64,000 nt of DNA from Chloroflexota bacterium (GTDB taxonomy: Bacteria > Chloroflexota > Anaerolineae > CG2-30-64-16). This document shows positions 35,813 to 45,031 of the stretch, in pieces. The stretch covers positions 57,944-121,943 of the forward strand of contig JAPLHB010000186.1 in the NCBI GenBank assembly GCA_026389845.1, written 5' to 3'. A program made the position numbers and the translations under genes. The stretch's first letter is position 1; the number at the start of each line of letters is the position of its first letter. A model generated the notes under the pieces. That model was not told where the DNA came from. It searched no databases and worked only from the letters and a program-made list of their open reading frames with translations.

Positions 35813-36604
35813 CCCCGCGACATCCGCCAAATCAAGCACCGGCCCGCGCTGACACACGCGGCGCCGGCCGCCGGCCACATCGGCGACGCACGCCTGGCAC
35901 GCGCCCACGCCGCAGAGGAATGTGGCGGGGTAGAGCGCCTGGCCGAAGCCGCGCGACAGCCCGAAGCGGGCCGCCTTCACCGCCTCGGCCAGTCGCCCGT
36001 AGAACGCCAGTGATCCGGCCGCAAATACCACGTCTGCCCAGGGTAACAACTCGGCCAAATCCACCAGTAGCCGTCGTGCTCCCCCAGTTCCCTCAGTTCC
36101 CTTAATTCCCTCCGTCCCCCGCGTTCCAAACGTCCGATACTCCACGTTCGCCGGCAGCCGCTGAGCCGGAATCAGATCCCGCGTGGTCCGGTCCTCCATC
36201 GCCAGCGTGATCGCCAGACCGAGCGCGTCGGCCTGGGCCACGGCGGGCAGCAGCGTCCACGTCGCGTCGCCTTCGCCCACGCAAAGCAGGTTACGAACGC
36301 CCGCCGGCAGCCGGTAGCCCGCGCCAACCGGCCCCAGGCAATCTATCTGTGTCCCCACCGGCGCGGCGCGCAGCCAGGCGTGACCCCAGTCGCCGCCGGG
36401 CGGCACGCGGAGCGTCCAGGTCTCCGCGTCAATGGCGATGGGGTAGAACGTCCGGCGCAGGTACGGCTCCAGCCCCCAGCCGGCCCTCACCAGCACCGCC
36501 TGACCCGGCTCCAACGCGCGCACCAACTCCGGCGCGGCCAGGCGGATCTCCTGGGCGGGGCCGGCTGTGCGGCGTTCGATCAGTTCGGCGGCGGTCTGGA
36601 GCAT
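35810..36604 (-). CDS. pyrK: PyrK-like dihydroorotate dehydrogenase electron-transfer subunit
   Basis: This ferredoxin-reductase-like protein has an FAD/beta-barrel N-terminus (LRRTFYPIAIDAETWTLRV, GTQIDCLGPVGAGYRLP), an NAD-binding middle (NLLCVGEGDATWTLLP) and a C-terminal 2Fe-2S motif FLCGVGACQACVADV with a fourth Cys (RRRVCQRGP). It would pass electrons from the PyrD-like partner to NAD. It contains a short in-frame repeat segment (about residues 160-175, GTRGTEGIKGTEGTGG). Its start lies two bases after the stop of the restriction-modification gene, so the two are probably cotranscribed. Confidence 0.82.
   Translation of the reverse strand: MLQTAAELIERRTAGPAQEIRLAAPELVRALEPGQAVLVRAGWGLEPYLRRTFYPIAIDAETWTLRVPPGGDWGHAWLRAAPVGTQIDCLGPVGAGYRLPAGVRNLLCVGEGDATWTLLPAVAQADALGLAITLAMEDRTTRDLIPAQRLPANVEYRTFGTRGTEGIKGTEGTGGARRLLVDLAELLPWADVVFAAGSLAFYGRLAEAVKAARFGLSRGFGQALYPATFLCGVGACQACVADVAGGRRRVCQRGPVLDLADVAG
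36084..36128. repeat. AGTTCCCTCAGTTCCC repeat in frame in pyrK
   Basis: Copies of a GTTCCCT(C/T)A-type word run through the gene and encode Gly-Thr-Glu-Gly repeats. The same word occurs at 20317-20350 inside the helicase. Confidence 0.75.
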
Positions 36605-36606
36605 AG

Positions 36607-39600
36607 TTATCCGGTTGCAGCCGCCCTGCCCTCGACGATTGCGATTTCCTCTTCCGTCAAGCCATACAGCACGTACACCACCCGGTCAATCAGCCGGTCG
36701 GTGACGGCCAGCCGGTGTTTGATCGGCAACAGCACGGCGAGGCTGGCGGCATATTCGGCGCGCAACCGGTCTTGGAAAGCCCGGCGGCTGGGGTCTATGG
36801 TCAGCTTGCGCTGGTTGTTCTTGAGCAGGTCGAGCAGATCGTCGAATTCCAGACACGGTTCGTCCCGCTGGTAGTCGCCCAGGTAGTTTTGCAGCCGCGT
36901 CCTGCCGGTGAACGCGGCCAGCCGCGCGCCGGACTCGCGGCCCAGCCAGCCCAGGAAGCTCTTCATCTCGGCCTGGCGTTGCTCGTTCAGCGCGATCATC
37001 TGCTCGGCCAGGTGCGCCAGCAAATCGTGGATCACGTCGCTGCGTTCGGGTTGCACGGCCAGTTGGGCGGCGAAGAAAGTCAACATGGGGCCGGGCGCGT
37101 TGGACTCGACCGCGGTCGCCGCCAACCGTCTGGCTTCGTCGGCCAGGGCGGCGCGAGTCTCGACGGGGGTGGTGAATGAGATGCGGCGAATGGGAAGTGC
37201 GGTCAGGGCGCCGGCGGTGATTTTGGTGAAAGTGCCACGCTGCTGTATATAGAACCAGTTCAAGAATCGGCTGTTCAGTAAAGCAAGGATGTAGTGCATG
37301 CGGAGTAACGTATCCGGCAACAGCTTGATCGTCGTTAGATTGTCGTTGGTGATAGCCTCATCCATGATTGCCGTCGCCACAAGGCGCCGCTCCAGACTAG
37401 GGTTTCTGATCCCCTGGACGATAATCCGAGGCTCTGTGAACAGCGCAAAATCGCGCGGCTCAGCAAGATGCCTGCCGTATCTGATCCATTCGCCATGCCA
37501 CAGAAGATGGTATCGTTGTGCACCACCTCCGAGATAAAAGGGATAGTAGTCGTCACCCAATCGCGCGGACGCATTGAATGGTTTCGCGCTCTTCACTTCG
37601 TTAGTCTGTGGCGGTATCCCCTTTCCTTCCTGATAGGGTTTGCAACCCAGGCTGATCGTACACAATGAACCCAACGGGATTTGCCGCCCTGTGCCTTCTT
37701 GCCGAGAAAGTACGTCCGGGCTTCTGCCGAGCCTGATCCGGCAGTCCGCGTCAATAGCAAGCCCCGATTGCGGCTTGACAGATTCCCGATCCGGTGTCTT
37801 CAGTGTCTGGAGTCTTTCGGTGTGATCAAATATAGTGATGCGGGTCAGGAAGCCGGTCGGTGGGGGCGAGTTCAGACTAACATAGATCATCGGGTCAACC
37901 GTCGCGTCTCGGAAGACCTCTTGCGGTAAATCAACCAGCGATTCAAGGGTCGTTTGAAACAAGAAAAATCGGCGCAGCTCACGGGCATACTGGATGTTCA
38001 GCCAGCTATCTGGAACGATGAAGGCATTCCGTCCGTTTCGTGCGAGCAGAGTCGTCGCCCGCTCGATAAAGGCGATGTAGGATTCGTATTGGTATTCGAC
38101 TAGTCGAAATGAACGCAGCCATGCTTTGTCGAGTGCGTCGAAATCTGCTCCGTACGGTGGGTTCCCGATCACGGCCTCGAACCCGGCATCTTCCATCAGC
38201 CGGCCGTGCCCATCGAAGAATACCTCTGGAAACTCCAATTCCCAGTGGAAAAAATGCCGGTCATCGGCGATACCACGCCCTTGCTCGATGATTGCCTTGT
38301 ACTGCGGCATCTCGAAGCCGCCGTGCAGCACGTAACGCGCCAGCCCGCCCCAGATCGTGTCGTCCAGCGCCAGGTCGAAATGCCGCGCGGTCCAGATGTC
38401 GGCCAGCAGGCGGGCCTTCTCGGTGACGGCGCGCACCGATTCGCGGTAGACCTGCTCCGCCCGGTGTACGTCGGCCAGCGTTTCGCTGCCCAACTCCTCG
38501 ATGAGGGTCATCATGCCGCTGGCGGTGTGCATGGCGCCGGCGAACGCGCTGTCGTCCAGCATGGTGAGCTGCCCGGCCTCGCGGGCAGCTTCTTCCTTCC
38601 TGGCGACTTGCCTGACCTTATAAGCCGCGCGGCGCTCCTGCACGCGTTGCTCGACCTGATTGGTGCCCAATGGCAGGTCGGCCACGCGCGCACCGATCAA
38701 GCTGTTGCCGCAGCGCAGGTGGTGATCCAGGAAGCTGAGCGGCTTGTCCTTGCTCACAGTCGCCAGCCACAGGCCTAGCTTTGCCAGCTCCACGGCCAGC
38801 GGGTTCAGATCCACGCCATAGATGCATGATTGGGCCACGCGGCGACGCCAGTAGGCCAACTCACCTTCGCCGTCGCTGCCGCTGATCGTCGTCAGCCCCA
38901 ACCCAACCAGGTGGCGGGCCACGAAGTCGGTGGCTGCTACCAGGAAATGCCCCGACCCCATGGCCGGATCGAGGACGTTGACGCCGAGAACCGCCTTGAC
39001 CAGTCCCGCCTCGTCGGTGATCTGGCCGCCTCGCTGGCGGAACGTCGCCGTTCTCGCCTCCAGGATCGGGCCGACGGCCTGCTCGACGATGTACTGAACG
39101 ATGTAGTCGGGCGTGTAGTAGGAGCCGGTGGCCTTGCGCTCCCCCTTGTCGGTGACGAGATAGAGTTGGCCGATTTGGATGTCGGGCGGTCGTTGACCCC
39201 CACCCCGGCCCTCCCCCTGCGAGGGGGAGGGAGACGCGGGCGCGTAGGTCTCCTTGCCATTCTGCCGGACGATCATCAGCGGCTCGGCGGCGTGGCGCAC
39301 CTGGTACTCCAGCAACCCTTCGTAAATGCTGCCCAGATGGCGGATTTCCAGGTCGCGATAGTCCACGAACTCGCGATGGCCCGTGGCCGGGTCAACGGCG
39401 CGCGCCAGCAGGTCAATCGCCTGGCGCAGGTACAGATCGCCCACGCGGTAGCGCTCGATGAAGGAGTGATTCTCAGGCCGGAACAGTCCGCCGTTATAGG
39501 CGGGGACGCCCAGCACAACGTCGCCGGTGTTGATAACCCGCCACAGCTCATACAACTCCTGCCAGATACCTGACATGCTGGCCGCGGCGGGCAGGCCCCG

Positions 39601-40584
39601 ATCCAGGTCGCGGGCGATGCGCTGCTTCAAGGCGTGCAGGCTGTAGCCTTCGGCATACAGGCGATTCTCGCGCACAGGCAGCAGTTCGCGCGCTTCGGCG
39701 TAGAGCATGAAGAGCAGCCGGTAGAGCACGATCAGGCTGTTGTCGTGGATGGCCCGCAGCGTCTCCGCCGTCGGCGTCAGGCCGTTGTATGGAAAATCCA
39801 GGAAGCCTTGCGCCAGGCAGCGCAGCGCGTCGTAGATCTGCTCCTTCAAATTCGCGCTGACACCCTGTTCGTAGGCCCGGCTCTCCGCGAGCACCCGATC
39901 GAGCCAGGCAGGCGTCTGGGCGTCGCCGAGGAACGCCTCGCGGCGGAAGAAGAGCCAGAAGTACTTGAACGCTTCGGCATCGTGCTGGGCGATCAACGCG
40001 GGCAGGTCCACCTCGTAATAGACGTCCAGCTTCTTCGACGTGTCTTTGTGGCAGAGCCGCCAGAGCCGGCCGTTGGTCAGGATGCCCCACGCCAGACCGC
40101 TGTGGCGGATGTAGGTGTCAATCTGGAGGCTGGGATTTTCGTGGAGGGTCTTGGCTTCGCACGGCGCGGCGCGATCGAGCGAACGCTCCCAGGCCTTCGC
40201 GTCGCCCACGGCCAACGCGTCCCGAAAGTCGCTCTCGGTCAGCACGTCACCTTTCGCGGCCAGCCGCGTCGGTTCGTCGGAATAGAAGACGTAATCGGGC
40301 ACTTTGGTGCCGAGCGGCGTTTTCATGCCAACCTGGACGTTGAACCGGTGGCCGAGCGCGCTCAAGACGGGGCGAATCCAGTCGGCCTCAGTCTGCGCTT
40401 CGTTGTCACCCTGCGGCTTGAACCGCCGCCAAAGCTGCGTGACCGCGGCGAATACCTGGCCGACGTCGGCTTCCTGCCACTCGCGCTGATCGCCTACCCG
40501 CCGATCCAGGTAGTAATCGGCGAAAAGGTAGTGATTGCGATGGGTGAAGATAGATGGCTGTTCGGCTTGTGGTATCATGTCCAT
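36607..40584 (-). CDS. Type IIG-like restriction-modification enzyme (Eco57I-type methylase)
   Basis: This 1,325-residue protein starts with a nuclease-like domain bearing a PD-(D/E)xK pattern (VPDYVFYSDEP, ALAVGDAKAWE; about residues 94-130). It continues with a helical region, an adenine-methyltransferase core with motif I NVLDPAMGSGHFLVAATD (near 535) and motif IV VIGNPPYGAD (near 806), and a C-terminal target-recognition region (about 828-1128). Such single-chain enzymes both cleave and methylate DNA. A repeat-derived insertion lies at residues 448-464. The recognition region (about 37,200-38,150) looks visibly less GC-rich than the flanks, consistent with domain exchange. No separate restriction or specificity gene is adjacent. 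Confidence 0.88.
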   Translation of the reverse strand: MDMIPQAEQPSIFTHRNHYLFADYYLDRRVGDQREWQEADVGQVFAAVTQLWRRFKPQGDNEAQTEADWIRPVLSALGHRFNVQVGMKTPLGTKVPDYVFYSDEPTRLAAKGDVLTESDFRDALAVGDAKAWERSLDRAAPCEAKTLHENPSLQIDTYIRHSGLAWGILTNGRLWRLCHKDTSKKLDVYYEVDLPALIAQHDAEAFKYFWLFFRREAFLGDAQTPAWLDRVLAESRAYEQGVSANLKEQIYDALRCLAQGFLDFPYNGLTPTAETLRAIHDNSLIVLYRLLFMLYAEARELLPVRENRLYAEGYSLHALKQRIARDLDRGLPAAASMSGIWQELYELWRVINTGDVVLGVPAYNGGLFRPENHSFIERYRVGDLYLRQAIDLLARAVDPATGHREFVDYRDLEIRHLGSIYEGLLEYQVRHAAEPLMIVRQNGKETYAPASPSPSQGEGRGGGQRPPDIQIGQLYLVTDKGERKATGSYYTPDYIVQYIVEQAVGPILEARTATFRQRGGQITDEAGLVKAVLGVNVLDPAMGSGHFLVAATDFVARHLVGLGLTTISGSDGEGELAYWRRRVAQSCIYGVDLNPLAVELAKLGLWLATVSKDKPLSFLDHHLRCGNSLIGARVADLPLGTNQVEQRVQERRAAYKVRQVARKEEAAREAGQLTMLDDSAFAGAMHTASGMMTLIEELGSETLADVHRAEQVYRESVRAVTEKARLLADIWTARHFDLALDDTIWGGLARYVLHGGFEMPQYKAIIEQGRGIADDRHFFHWELEFPEVFFDGHGRLMEDAGFEAVIGNPPYGADFDALDKAWLRSFRLVEYQYESYIAFIERATTLLARNGRNAFIVPDSWLNIQYARELRRFFLFQTTLESLVDLPQEVFRDATVDPMIYVSLNSPPPTGFLTRITIFDHTERLQTLKTPDRESVKPQSGLAIDADCRIRLGRSPDVLSRQEGTGRQIPLGSLCTISLGCKPYQEGKGIPPQTNEVKSAKPFNASARLGDDYYPFYLGGGAQRYHLLWHGEWIRYGRHLAEPRDFALFTEPRIIVQGIRNPSLERRLVATAIMDEAITNDNLTTIKLLPDTLLRMHYILALLNSRFLNWFYIQQRGTFTKITAGALTALPIRRISFTTPVETRAALADEARRLAATAVESNAPGPMLTFFAAQLAVQPERSDVIHDLLAHLAEQMIALNEQRQAEMKSFLGWLGRESGARLAAFTGRTRLQNYLGDYQRDEPCLEFDDLLDLLKNNQRKLTIDPSRRAFQDRLRAEYAASLAVLLPIKHRLAVTDRLIDRVVYVLYGLTEEEIAIVEGRAAATG
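39193..39242. repeat. C/G-rich block repeat in frame in the methyltransferase
   Basis: GGCCCTCCCCCTGCGAGGGG and flanks, the same family as at 19690-19797 and 46470-46551, encode a Ser/Pro/Gly-rich loop near residues 448-464. Confidence 0.8.
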
Positions 40585-40683
40585 CCTATCAATGCAACCA
40601 GGCCGGATTCTCCCGGCGGCGTGGCGTCATTCAGGCGCGCCAGGCCGAAGAAGACTGCAGCAGAGCGAGGCCCCAATAGGCGC

Positions 40684-42084
40684 TCAGCGCCGGCCGAACC
40701 CCAGCTCGCGTACGTAGCTCTCCAGCTTGCGCCACGTTGCCTTGTACGAGGTCAGGGCGGTCTTGGCATCAGTGACCTTTCGCTGAAATTCCGCCAGGTA
40801 CGCAGGCCCGCCCAGGAAGACCGTCGGCGAGAAGACCGTGGAGTAGTTGTAGTCGCAGATGAACTTGCCGATCAGCCGGCAGTTGCTGTCGTGCTTGCGA
40901 AGCGATTGCTCGGAAAGGCCACTTAGCGCCAGGTCGTCCAGAAAGTAGATCAGAAAAGTCCCCATCTCGCGCGCAAATTGAGGCGCGGCCCGATCGTAGT
41001 TCCAATCGCCGATGAAGGCCTGCAAATCATCTTCGTCAATCGCAAGGCTCTCCATCTTACCCTGGTAGGCCGCCAGCTCAGGAACGTCCACCGGGAAGCG
41101 CAGGGTGATCTGCTCGCCGGCATGGACGTTCGACAGGGGATATGACGCCTGGCTGGGGCGCGCCATGCCGAGGTTCGCCTGCAACCGCTCGGTGACGAAC
41201 GCAGGGATGGTGCGCAACGCGGCGGCCAGCAGCGCGATCTCGGCCGCGGCCGGCACGCCGACCTTCTGGGGTGGTGTGACCTTCATTAACAGCGGATAGG
41301 CCCGCGCATTCGCCACAGGCCAGCCATACTGCTCGATCGCGTCCAGGTCATCGAATCCCATCACCATCGGCTCATCGAAGGTCAGGCTGACCGTGCTCAT
41401 CTTTTTGAAGACCTGCTCCGGCTCCAGCCCGGTGTACTGGATACGCAGGTCTTCGAGCGTCGGGTAGAGCGCCAGGCCGAATTCCTGGCCGCCGAAGCCC
41501 ATGATCACGATGTAGCGCGGCGGGCCATCGGCGCCGTAGTGTACTTCGAGCGGCTGCACGTTATCCAGCCAGCGCCAGGGGGCCAGGTGATAGAATTCGA
41601 CGGCCGCCGAGAAAAGCTCCTCCAGCAGGGGCACGGTGACGCCGGGTACGCTCAACAGGCCCGGCAGTGGCTCGCGGCGGTTCATATGCGCGTCCATCTC
41701 GCGCAGGGCGGCGTCGGTTGCCGGTAGCTTCGCCTGGTAATCGCAGCGAACGCCGATCGCTGCCAGCGACTCGGTGATGGCCTGGGCCAGTCCGGCATTG
41801 TCCAGGATGATGCGCGCCGGCCGGCAACGCTTACCGGAGCCGAAAGTCGGCTTGAGCATCGCGTCCGCCAGGATGGCAAGCGTGCGCTCGGCCGTCAAAC
41901 GATCGTCCTCCATCTGCGCACACCGGATGAGGTTTGTGCTGGTGTCCACAGCCAGGACAATGTACGGGCGATAAGCGGGTTTGTTCTTGGGCGTGATCCA
42001 GACACGCGCGCGGCGCGCGGTGACGTGCCAGGTCGTGTGGATCTGGGACAAACCAGCCGCTTTGTCCAACGAGTTTGGTGCCAT
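40684..42084 (-). CDS. Conserved hypothetical protein, function unknown
   Basis: This 466-residue protein has no signal peptide or membrane segment. Visible patches include WHVTARRARVWITPKNK, YIVLAVDTSTNLIRCAQ, RCRPARIILDNAGLAQAI, YIVIMGFGGQEFGLALY and LAAALRTIPAFV. The pattern resembles an uncharacterised domain family (possibly DUF6930-type) that occurs next to various genes; I do not assign a role. It sits upstream of the restriction-modification gene on the same strand, about 100 bp apart, so a linked defence role is conceivable but unsupported. The start at 42084 has GAAGGAGA upstream and a good promoter at 42138-42167. Confidence 0.65.
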   Translation of the reverse strand: MAPNSLDKAAGLSQIHTTWHVTARRARVWITPKNKPAYRPYIVLAVDTSTNLIRCAQMEDDRLTAERTLAILADAMLKPTFGSGKRCRPARIILDNAGLAQAITESLAAIGVRCDYQAKLPATDAALREMDAHMNRREPLPGLLSVPGVTVPLLEELFSAAVEFYHLAPWRWLDNVQPLEVHYGADGPPRYIVIMGFGGQEFGLALYPTLEDLRIQYTGLEPEQVFKKMSTVSLTFDEPMVMGFDDLDAIEQYGWPVANARAYPLLMKVTPPQKVGVPAAAEIALLAAALRTIPAFVTERLQANLGMARPSQASYPLSNVHAGEQITLRFPVDVPELAAYQGKMESLAIDEDDLQAFIGDWNYDRAAPQFAREMGTFLIYFLDDLALSGLSEQSLRKHDSNCRLIGKFICDYNYSTVFSPTVFLGGPAYLAEFQRKVTDAKTALTSYKATWRKLESYVRELGFGRR

Positions 42085-42137
42085 CGAAGGTCTCCTTCGG
42101 CGATAGGAATCGGCGACACGCGTCACCACCGGGGTCT

Positions 42138-42167
42138 ATTATAAGCCCGCGTGCCCGCTTACGCCAA
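42138..42167 (-). promoter_or_regulatory. Promoter for the hypothetical/R-M/pyr transcript
   Basis: On the minus strand TTGGCG (42162-42167) and TATAAT (42138-42143) are separated by 18 bp, about 55 bases before the start codon at 42084. Confidence 0.6.
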
Positions 42168-42366
42168 TGTGCCCTGACCGCAGAATCGTGGTATGATTGC
42201 GTTGGCGGACGAATAACGAGCGACCGACGACAAATGGTGGGTTGCTCAATTGGACCCTGGCTCCGGCTTTTTCGTGTCCAGTTTTTGCCGTCCACGATGC
42301 CTCCCCTGCCCATTGTCAAGCTATACCTTACAGAAGGGGTCAGCTTACCTATTAGTAAAGTCACAC

Positions 42367-42395
42367 TTGACACCTTTTGAGTCCTGGAGTACAAT
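42367..42395 (+). promoter_or_regulatory. Promoter of the amidohydrolase operon
   Basis: TTGACA (42367-42372) and TACAAT (42390-42395) are separated by 17 bp. The amidohydrolase start follows about 100 bases downstream. The divergent promoter at 42138-42167 leaves about 200 bp of control region between them. Confidence 0.65.
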
Positions 42396-42498
42396 CCGCC
42401 TGCATAAACGAACTCGACTCTATGGCAAGAATGTCAGCACTCCGGTGCGGCGAGCGAAAAGCACCGCCCACGTAGAGGCAGAAGGACGGCCCGGCACG

Positions 42499-43854
42499 AT
42501 GGCGATCCTGATCAAGCAAGCGAGCTACGTAGTGCGCTCGGCAGACCGTGTCGAGCGTGATACGGACATCCTGATCGAAGGTCCGCGCATCACCGCCGTG
42601 GGGCAGATTCTACCGGCCGGTATGGACGTCCTGCAAGTGATTGATGGCCGAGGCCGGGCCGTGATTCCTGGCTTCGTGAATGCCCACACCCACCTCTATC
42701 AAAATTTCCTCAAGGGCCTGAGCGACGACATTGGGCTGGTCGCTTGGTGTAATGCCACCCTCTACCCTCTGGCCTACGCTATCCACCAGGCGCATTGGGG
42801 ACACGATGACGAATCGTGCGGCTATCATTGGGCCACCCTCAGCGCGCTGGAGATGATCCGCGGCGGAGTGACCTGCTGCGTTGACATGAACATGAACATG
42901 GACTCGGTGTTCCGCGGCTGGCAGGAGAGCGGCATCCGGGGCGTCGGCGCGATAGCGCTTTCCGATCGCTGGCTGCCGGCGCCCTTATGCCGCGATCAGG
43001 AGGCCAGCCGGCAGGACGCGTTGCGATTGGCCCGCAACTGGCACGCCGCGCACCCGCGCATCGAGACCGTGCTCGCGCCCTCGACGCCGTTCCTTTGCAG
43101 CAAGGAGTTGTTGCTCTGGGCGCGCAACCGGGCGGAGGAGATCGGGATTGGCCTGCAGATCCACCTAGCCGAGACGCGTTACGAGGTTGAGCAGGTCTAC
43201 CAGGAGACGGGGCAAACACCTGTGGCCTACGCCCACGGCTTGGGGTTGCTGAAGTCCGGGACGACCGCTGTCCACTGCGTCCATGTGACCGACGCCGAGA
43301 TTGATCTGCTGGCGGAGAGCGGCGCGACCGTCGTGCACTGCCCGAAGAGCAACCTGAAACTGGGCAGCGGCATCGCGCCGGTGGCGAAGATGCTGCGTCG
43401 CGGGGTGCCGATGGCGTTGGCAGCCGATGGCGCGGCTTCCAACGATCTGCTCGACATGTTCGAGGAAACGCGCATGGCCGCGTTGTTGCACAAAGGCGTG
43501 GGCGAGGACTCGACCGCGATCACGGGGCGGCAGGCATTTCGGATGGCGACCGAAGGCGGCGCGCGGGCGGCCGGAATTGATGCTGGCACGCTCGATCCCG
43601 GCAAGCTGGCCGACCTGACAATCGTCAACCTCGATCAGCCCCACCTGGTGCCGCTCCATGACATCGTCAATGCGCTGGTCTACTGCGCACGGGCCAGCGA
43701 TGTGGAGACGACGATCATTGATGGCCAGCTCGTCATGGATCGCGGTGAGATCCTCACCCTGGACGAGGAAAAGGTTCGCCACGAAGCAGCCCACTTCGGG
43801 GCCGAGATGTTCCGGCAAGGCGTCGAGATGTGGCGCGGGCTTACGCGAGGATAA
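42499..43854 (+). CDS. Amidohydrolase-family deaminase (TRZ/ATZ type)
   Basis: This metal-dependent hydrolase has the HxH metal site in NAHTHLYQNFLK, a Glu/His pair in QIHLAETRYEV, His in AVHCVHVTDAE and the catalytic Asp in ALAADGAASND. The C-terminal KLADLTIVNLDQP is typical of this group. Relatives deaminate adenosine or SAH-type nucleosides, guanine or triazines. The substrate cannot be read from sequence. It starts the plus-strand cluster and is followed 16 bases later by a formyltransferase gene, so a purine- or C1-linked substrate is plausible (inference). Confidence 0.85.
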   Translation: MAILIKQASYVVRSADRVERDTDILIEGPRITAVGQILPAGMDVLQVIDGRGRAVIPGFVNAHTHLYQNFLKGLSDDIGLVAWCNATLYPLAYAIHQAHWGHDDESCGYHWATLSALEMIRGGVTCCVDMNMNMDSVFRGWQESGIRGVGAIALSDRWLPAPLCRDQEASRQDALRLARNWHAAHPRIETVLAPSTPFLCSKELLLWARNRAEEIGIGLQIHLAETRYEVEQVYQETGQTPVAYAHGLGLLKSGTTAVHCVHVTDAEIDLLAESGATVVHCPKSNLKLGSGIAPVAKMLRRGVPMALAADGAASNDLLDMFEETRMAALLHKGVGEDSTAITGRQAFRMATEGGARAAGIDAGTLDPGKLADLTIVNLDQPHLVPLHDIVNALVYCARASDVETTIIDGQLVMDRGEILTLDEEKVRHEAAHFGAEMFRQGVEMWRGLTRG

Positions 43855-43870
43855 TCTGATCGGGAATACC

Positions 43871-44803
43871 ATGCGCGTCCTCCTGATGAGCACACCAGAG
43901 TTCGGCATACCGACGCTGCACGCATTGATAGAGCATCAATACGGCGTGGTGGGCGTGGTCTGCCAGCCGGACAAACCCGCAGGCCGCGGGCTGCGCGTCA
44001 CCGCGCCGCCCATGAAACGGGAGGCGCTCGGTCGGGGCGTTCCCGTCTTCCAGCCTGCAAGCCTGGGCACGGCGGAAGTCCGCCACGAATTGGGTGCCAC
44101 CCGGCTCGATCTGATCCTCGTCGCCGCCTACGGCAAGTTCATCCCCGACGCGATCATTGACCTGGCGCCCCTGGGCGCGCTCAACCTCCATCCTTCGCTG
44201 CTGCCCCGTTGGCGGGGGGCTTGCCCGGTGCCGGCGGCCATTTCGGCCGGCGATCACGAGACGGGCGTCACGGTACACTTCGTGGTCAACGAGATGGACG
44301 CCGGCGCGGTCCTCTCGCAAGCCACCATGCCGATCACCGGGCACGACCGGACTCCCGATGTGATGGCCCGCCTGGCTGTTCTCGGCGCGGATCTTTACCT
44401 GGCAACGATCGAGGGGTGGTTGGCGGCCCGGATCGTGCCCCAGACCCAAGATCACACGCAGGCCGTGTGGTGCGACAGGATGACGAAGGCACACGGACGA
44501 CTGGACTGGACGCAGCCGGCGGATGTCCTGGCGCGTCGAGTGCGGGCATTGGATCCCTGGCCGGGAACCTTCACACCGTGGCGCGGCGCGATACTGCGTA
44601 TCCGCGACGCGGAGCCGTGGAGCGCCTGGCAGGGCGACCTGCCGCCGGGACAGGTATTCTGCACCGCCGATGACATCGCGGTGGCGACCGGGCAAGGGGC
44701 ACTCATTTTGCGCACGGTGCAGGCCCCGGGCAAGCGCGCCCTGCCGGTCGCCCAATTTGCCAGCGGCAGACGCGAATTTGTGACCGCGGTGCTCGGACAG
44801 TAA
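43871..44803 (+). CDS. fmt: Methionyl-tRNA formyltransferase-like protein
   Basis: The N-terminal formyltransferase domain shows MRVLLMSTPEFGIPTL, QPDKPAGRGLRVT, LILVAAYGKFIPDAI, ALNLHPSLLPRWRGACP and a catalytic-type Asp in NEMDAGAVL. The C-terminal OB-like domain starts near residue 205 (MTKAHGRLDWTQPA, ALDPWPGTFT). Length (310) fits Fmt, which formylates initiator Met-tRNA with 10-formyl-THF. No def (deformylase) neighbour is seen. Its place in a catabolic cluster with GcvT, GcvH and a cyclodeaminase-like gene leaves open a paralogue acting on another formyl acceptor. Confidence 0.82.
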   Translation: MRVLLMSTPEFGIPTLHALIEHQYGVVGVVCQPDKPAGRGLRVTAPPMKREALGRGVPVFQPASLGTAEVRHELGATRLDLILVAAYGKFIPDAIIDLAPLGALNLHPSLLPRWRGACPVPAAISAGDHETGVTVHFVVNEMDAGAVLSQATMPITGHDRTPDVMARLAVLGADLYLATIEGWLAARIVPQTQDHTQAVWCDRMTKAHGRLDWTQPADVLARRVRALDPWPGTFTPWRGAILRIRDAEPWSAWQGDLPPGQVFCTADDIAVATGQGALILRTVQAPGKRALPVAQFASGRREFVTAVLGQ

Positions 44804-44825
44804 ACAAGGAGACCTTATCGGAGAT

Positions 44826-45000
44826 GGCGGTCATTCTGAGCGGGTCTACCCCAAACCTCTCGTTACGGCGTGAAACCAGCGAAGAATCCATTCGCTGCGC
44901 TCAGGACAGGTTCTCCTTCCCGTGTGCTTGAGACCCTTCGCTGGTGTGATATCGCAGCGGAATTCACGGGACTGACCCGCTCAGGGCGACACCGCTTCCT
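44826..45000. repeat. CATTCTGAGCGGGTCTACCC-type element
   Basis: This intergenic element begins CATTCTGAGCGGGTCTACCC and ends with a GACTGACCCGCTCAGGGCGA-type complement, so its outer ends can pair. Internal words GCGAAGAATCCATTCGCTGC match the queG insert family. A close relative lies at 50845-50985. Between fmt and the next gene nothing else is seen. Confidence 0.8.
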
Positions 45001-45031
45001 GTTTCCGATAAAGTGACAAGGAGGAGATACC

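Noticed and set aside
37298..38291. Short plus-strand frames inside the low-GC part of the methyltransferase gene
   Set aside because: The minus strand keeps a continuous methylase frame with NPPY and recognition-domain sequence; the plus-strand frames lack start signals.
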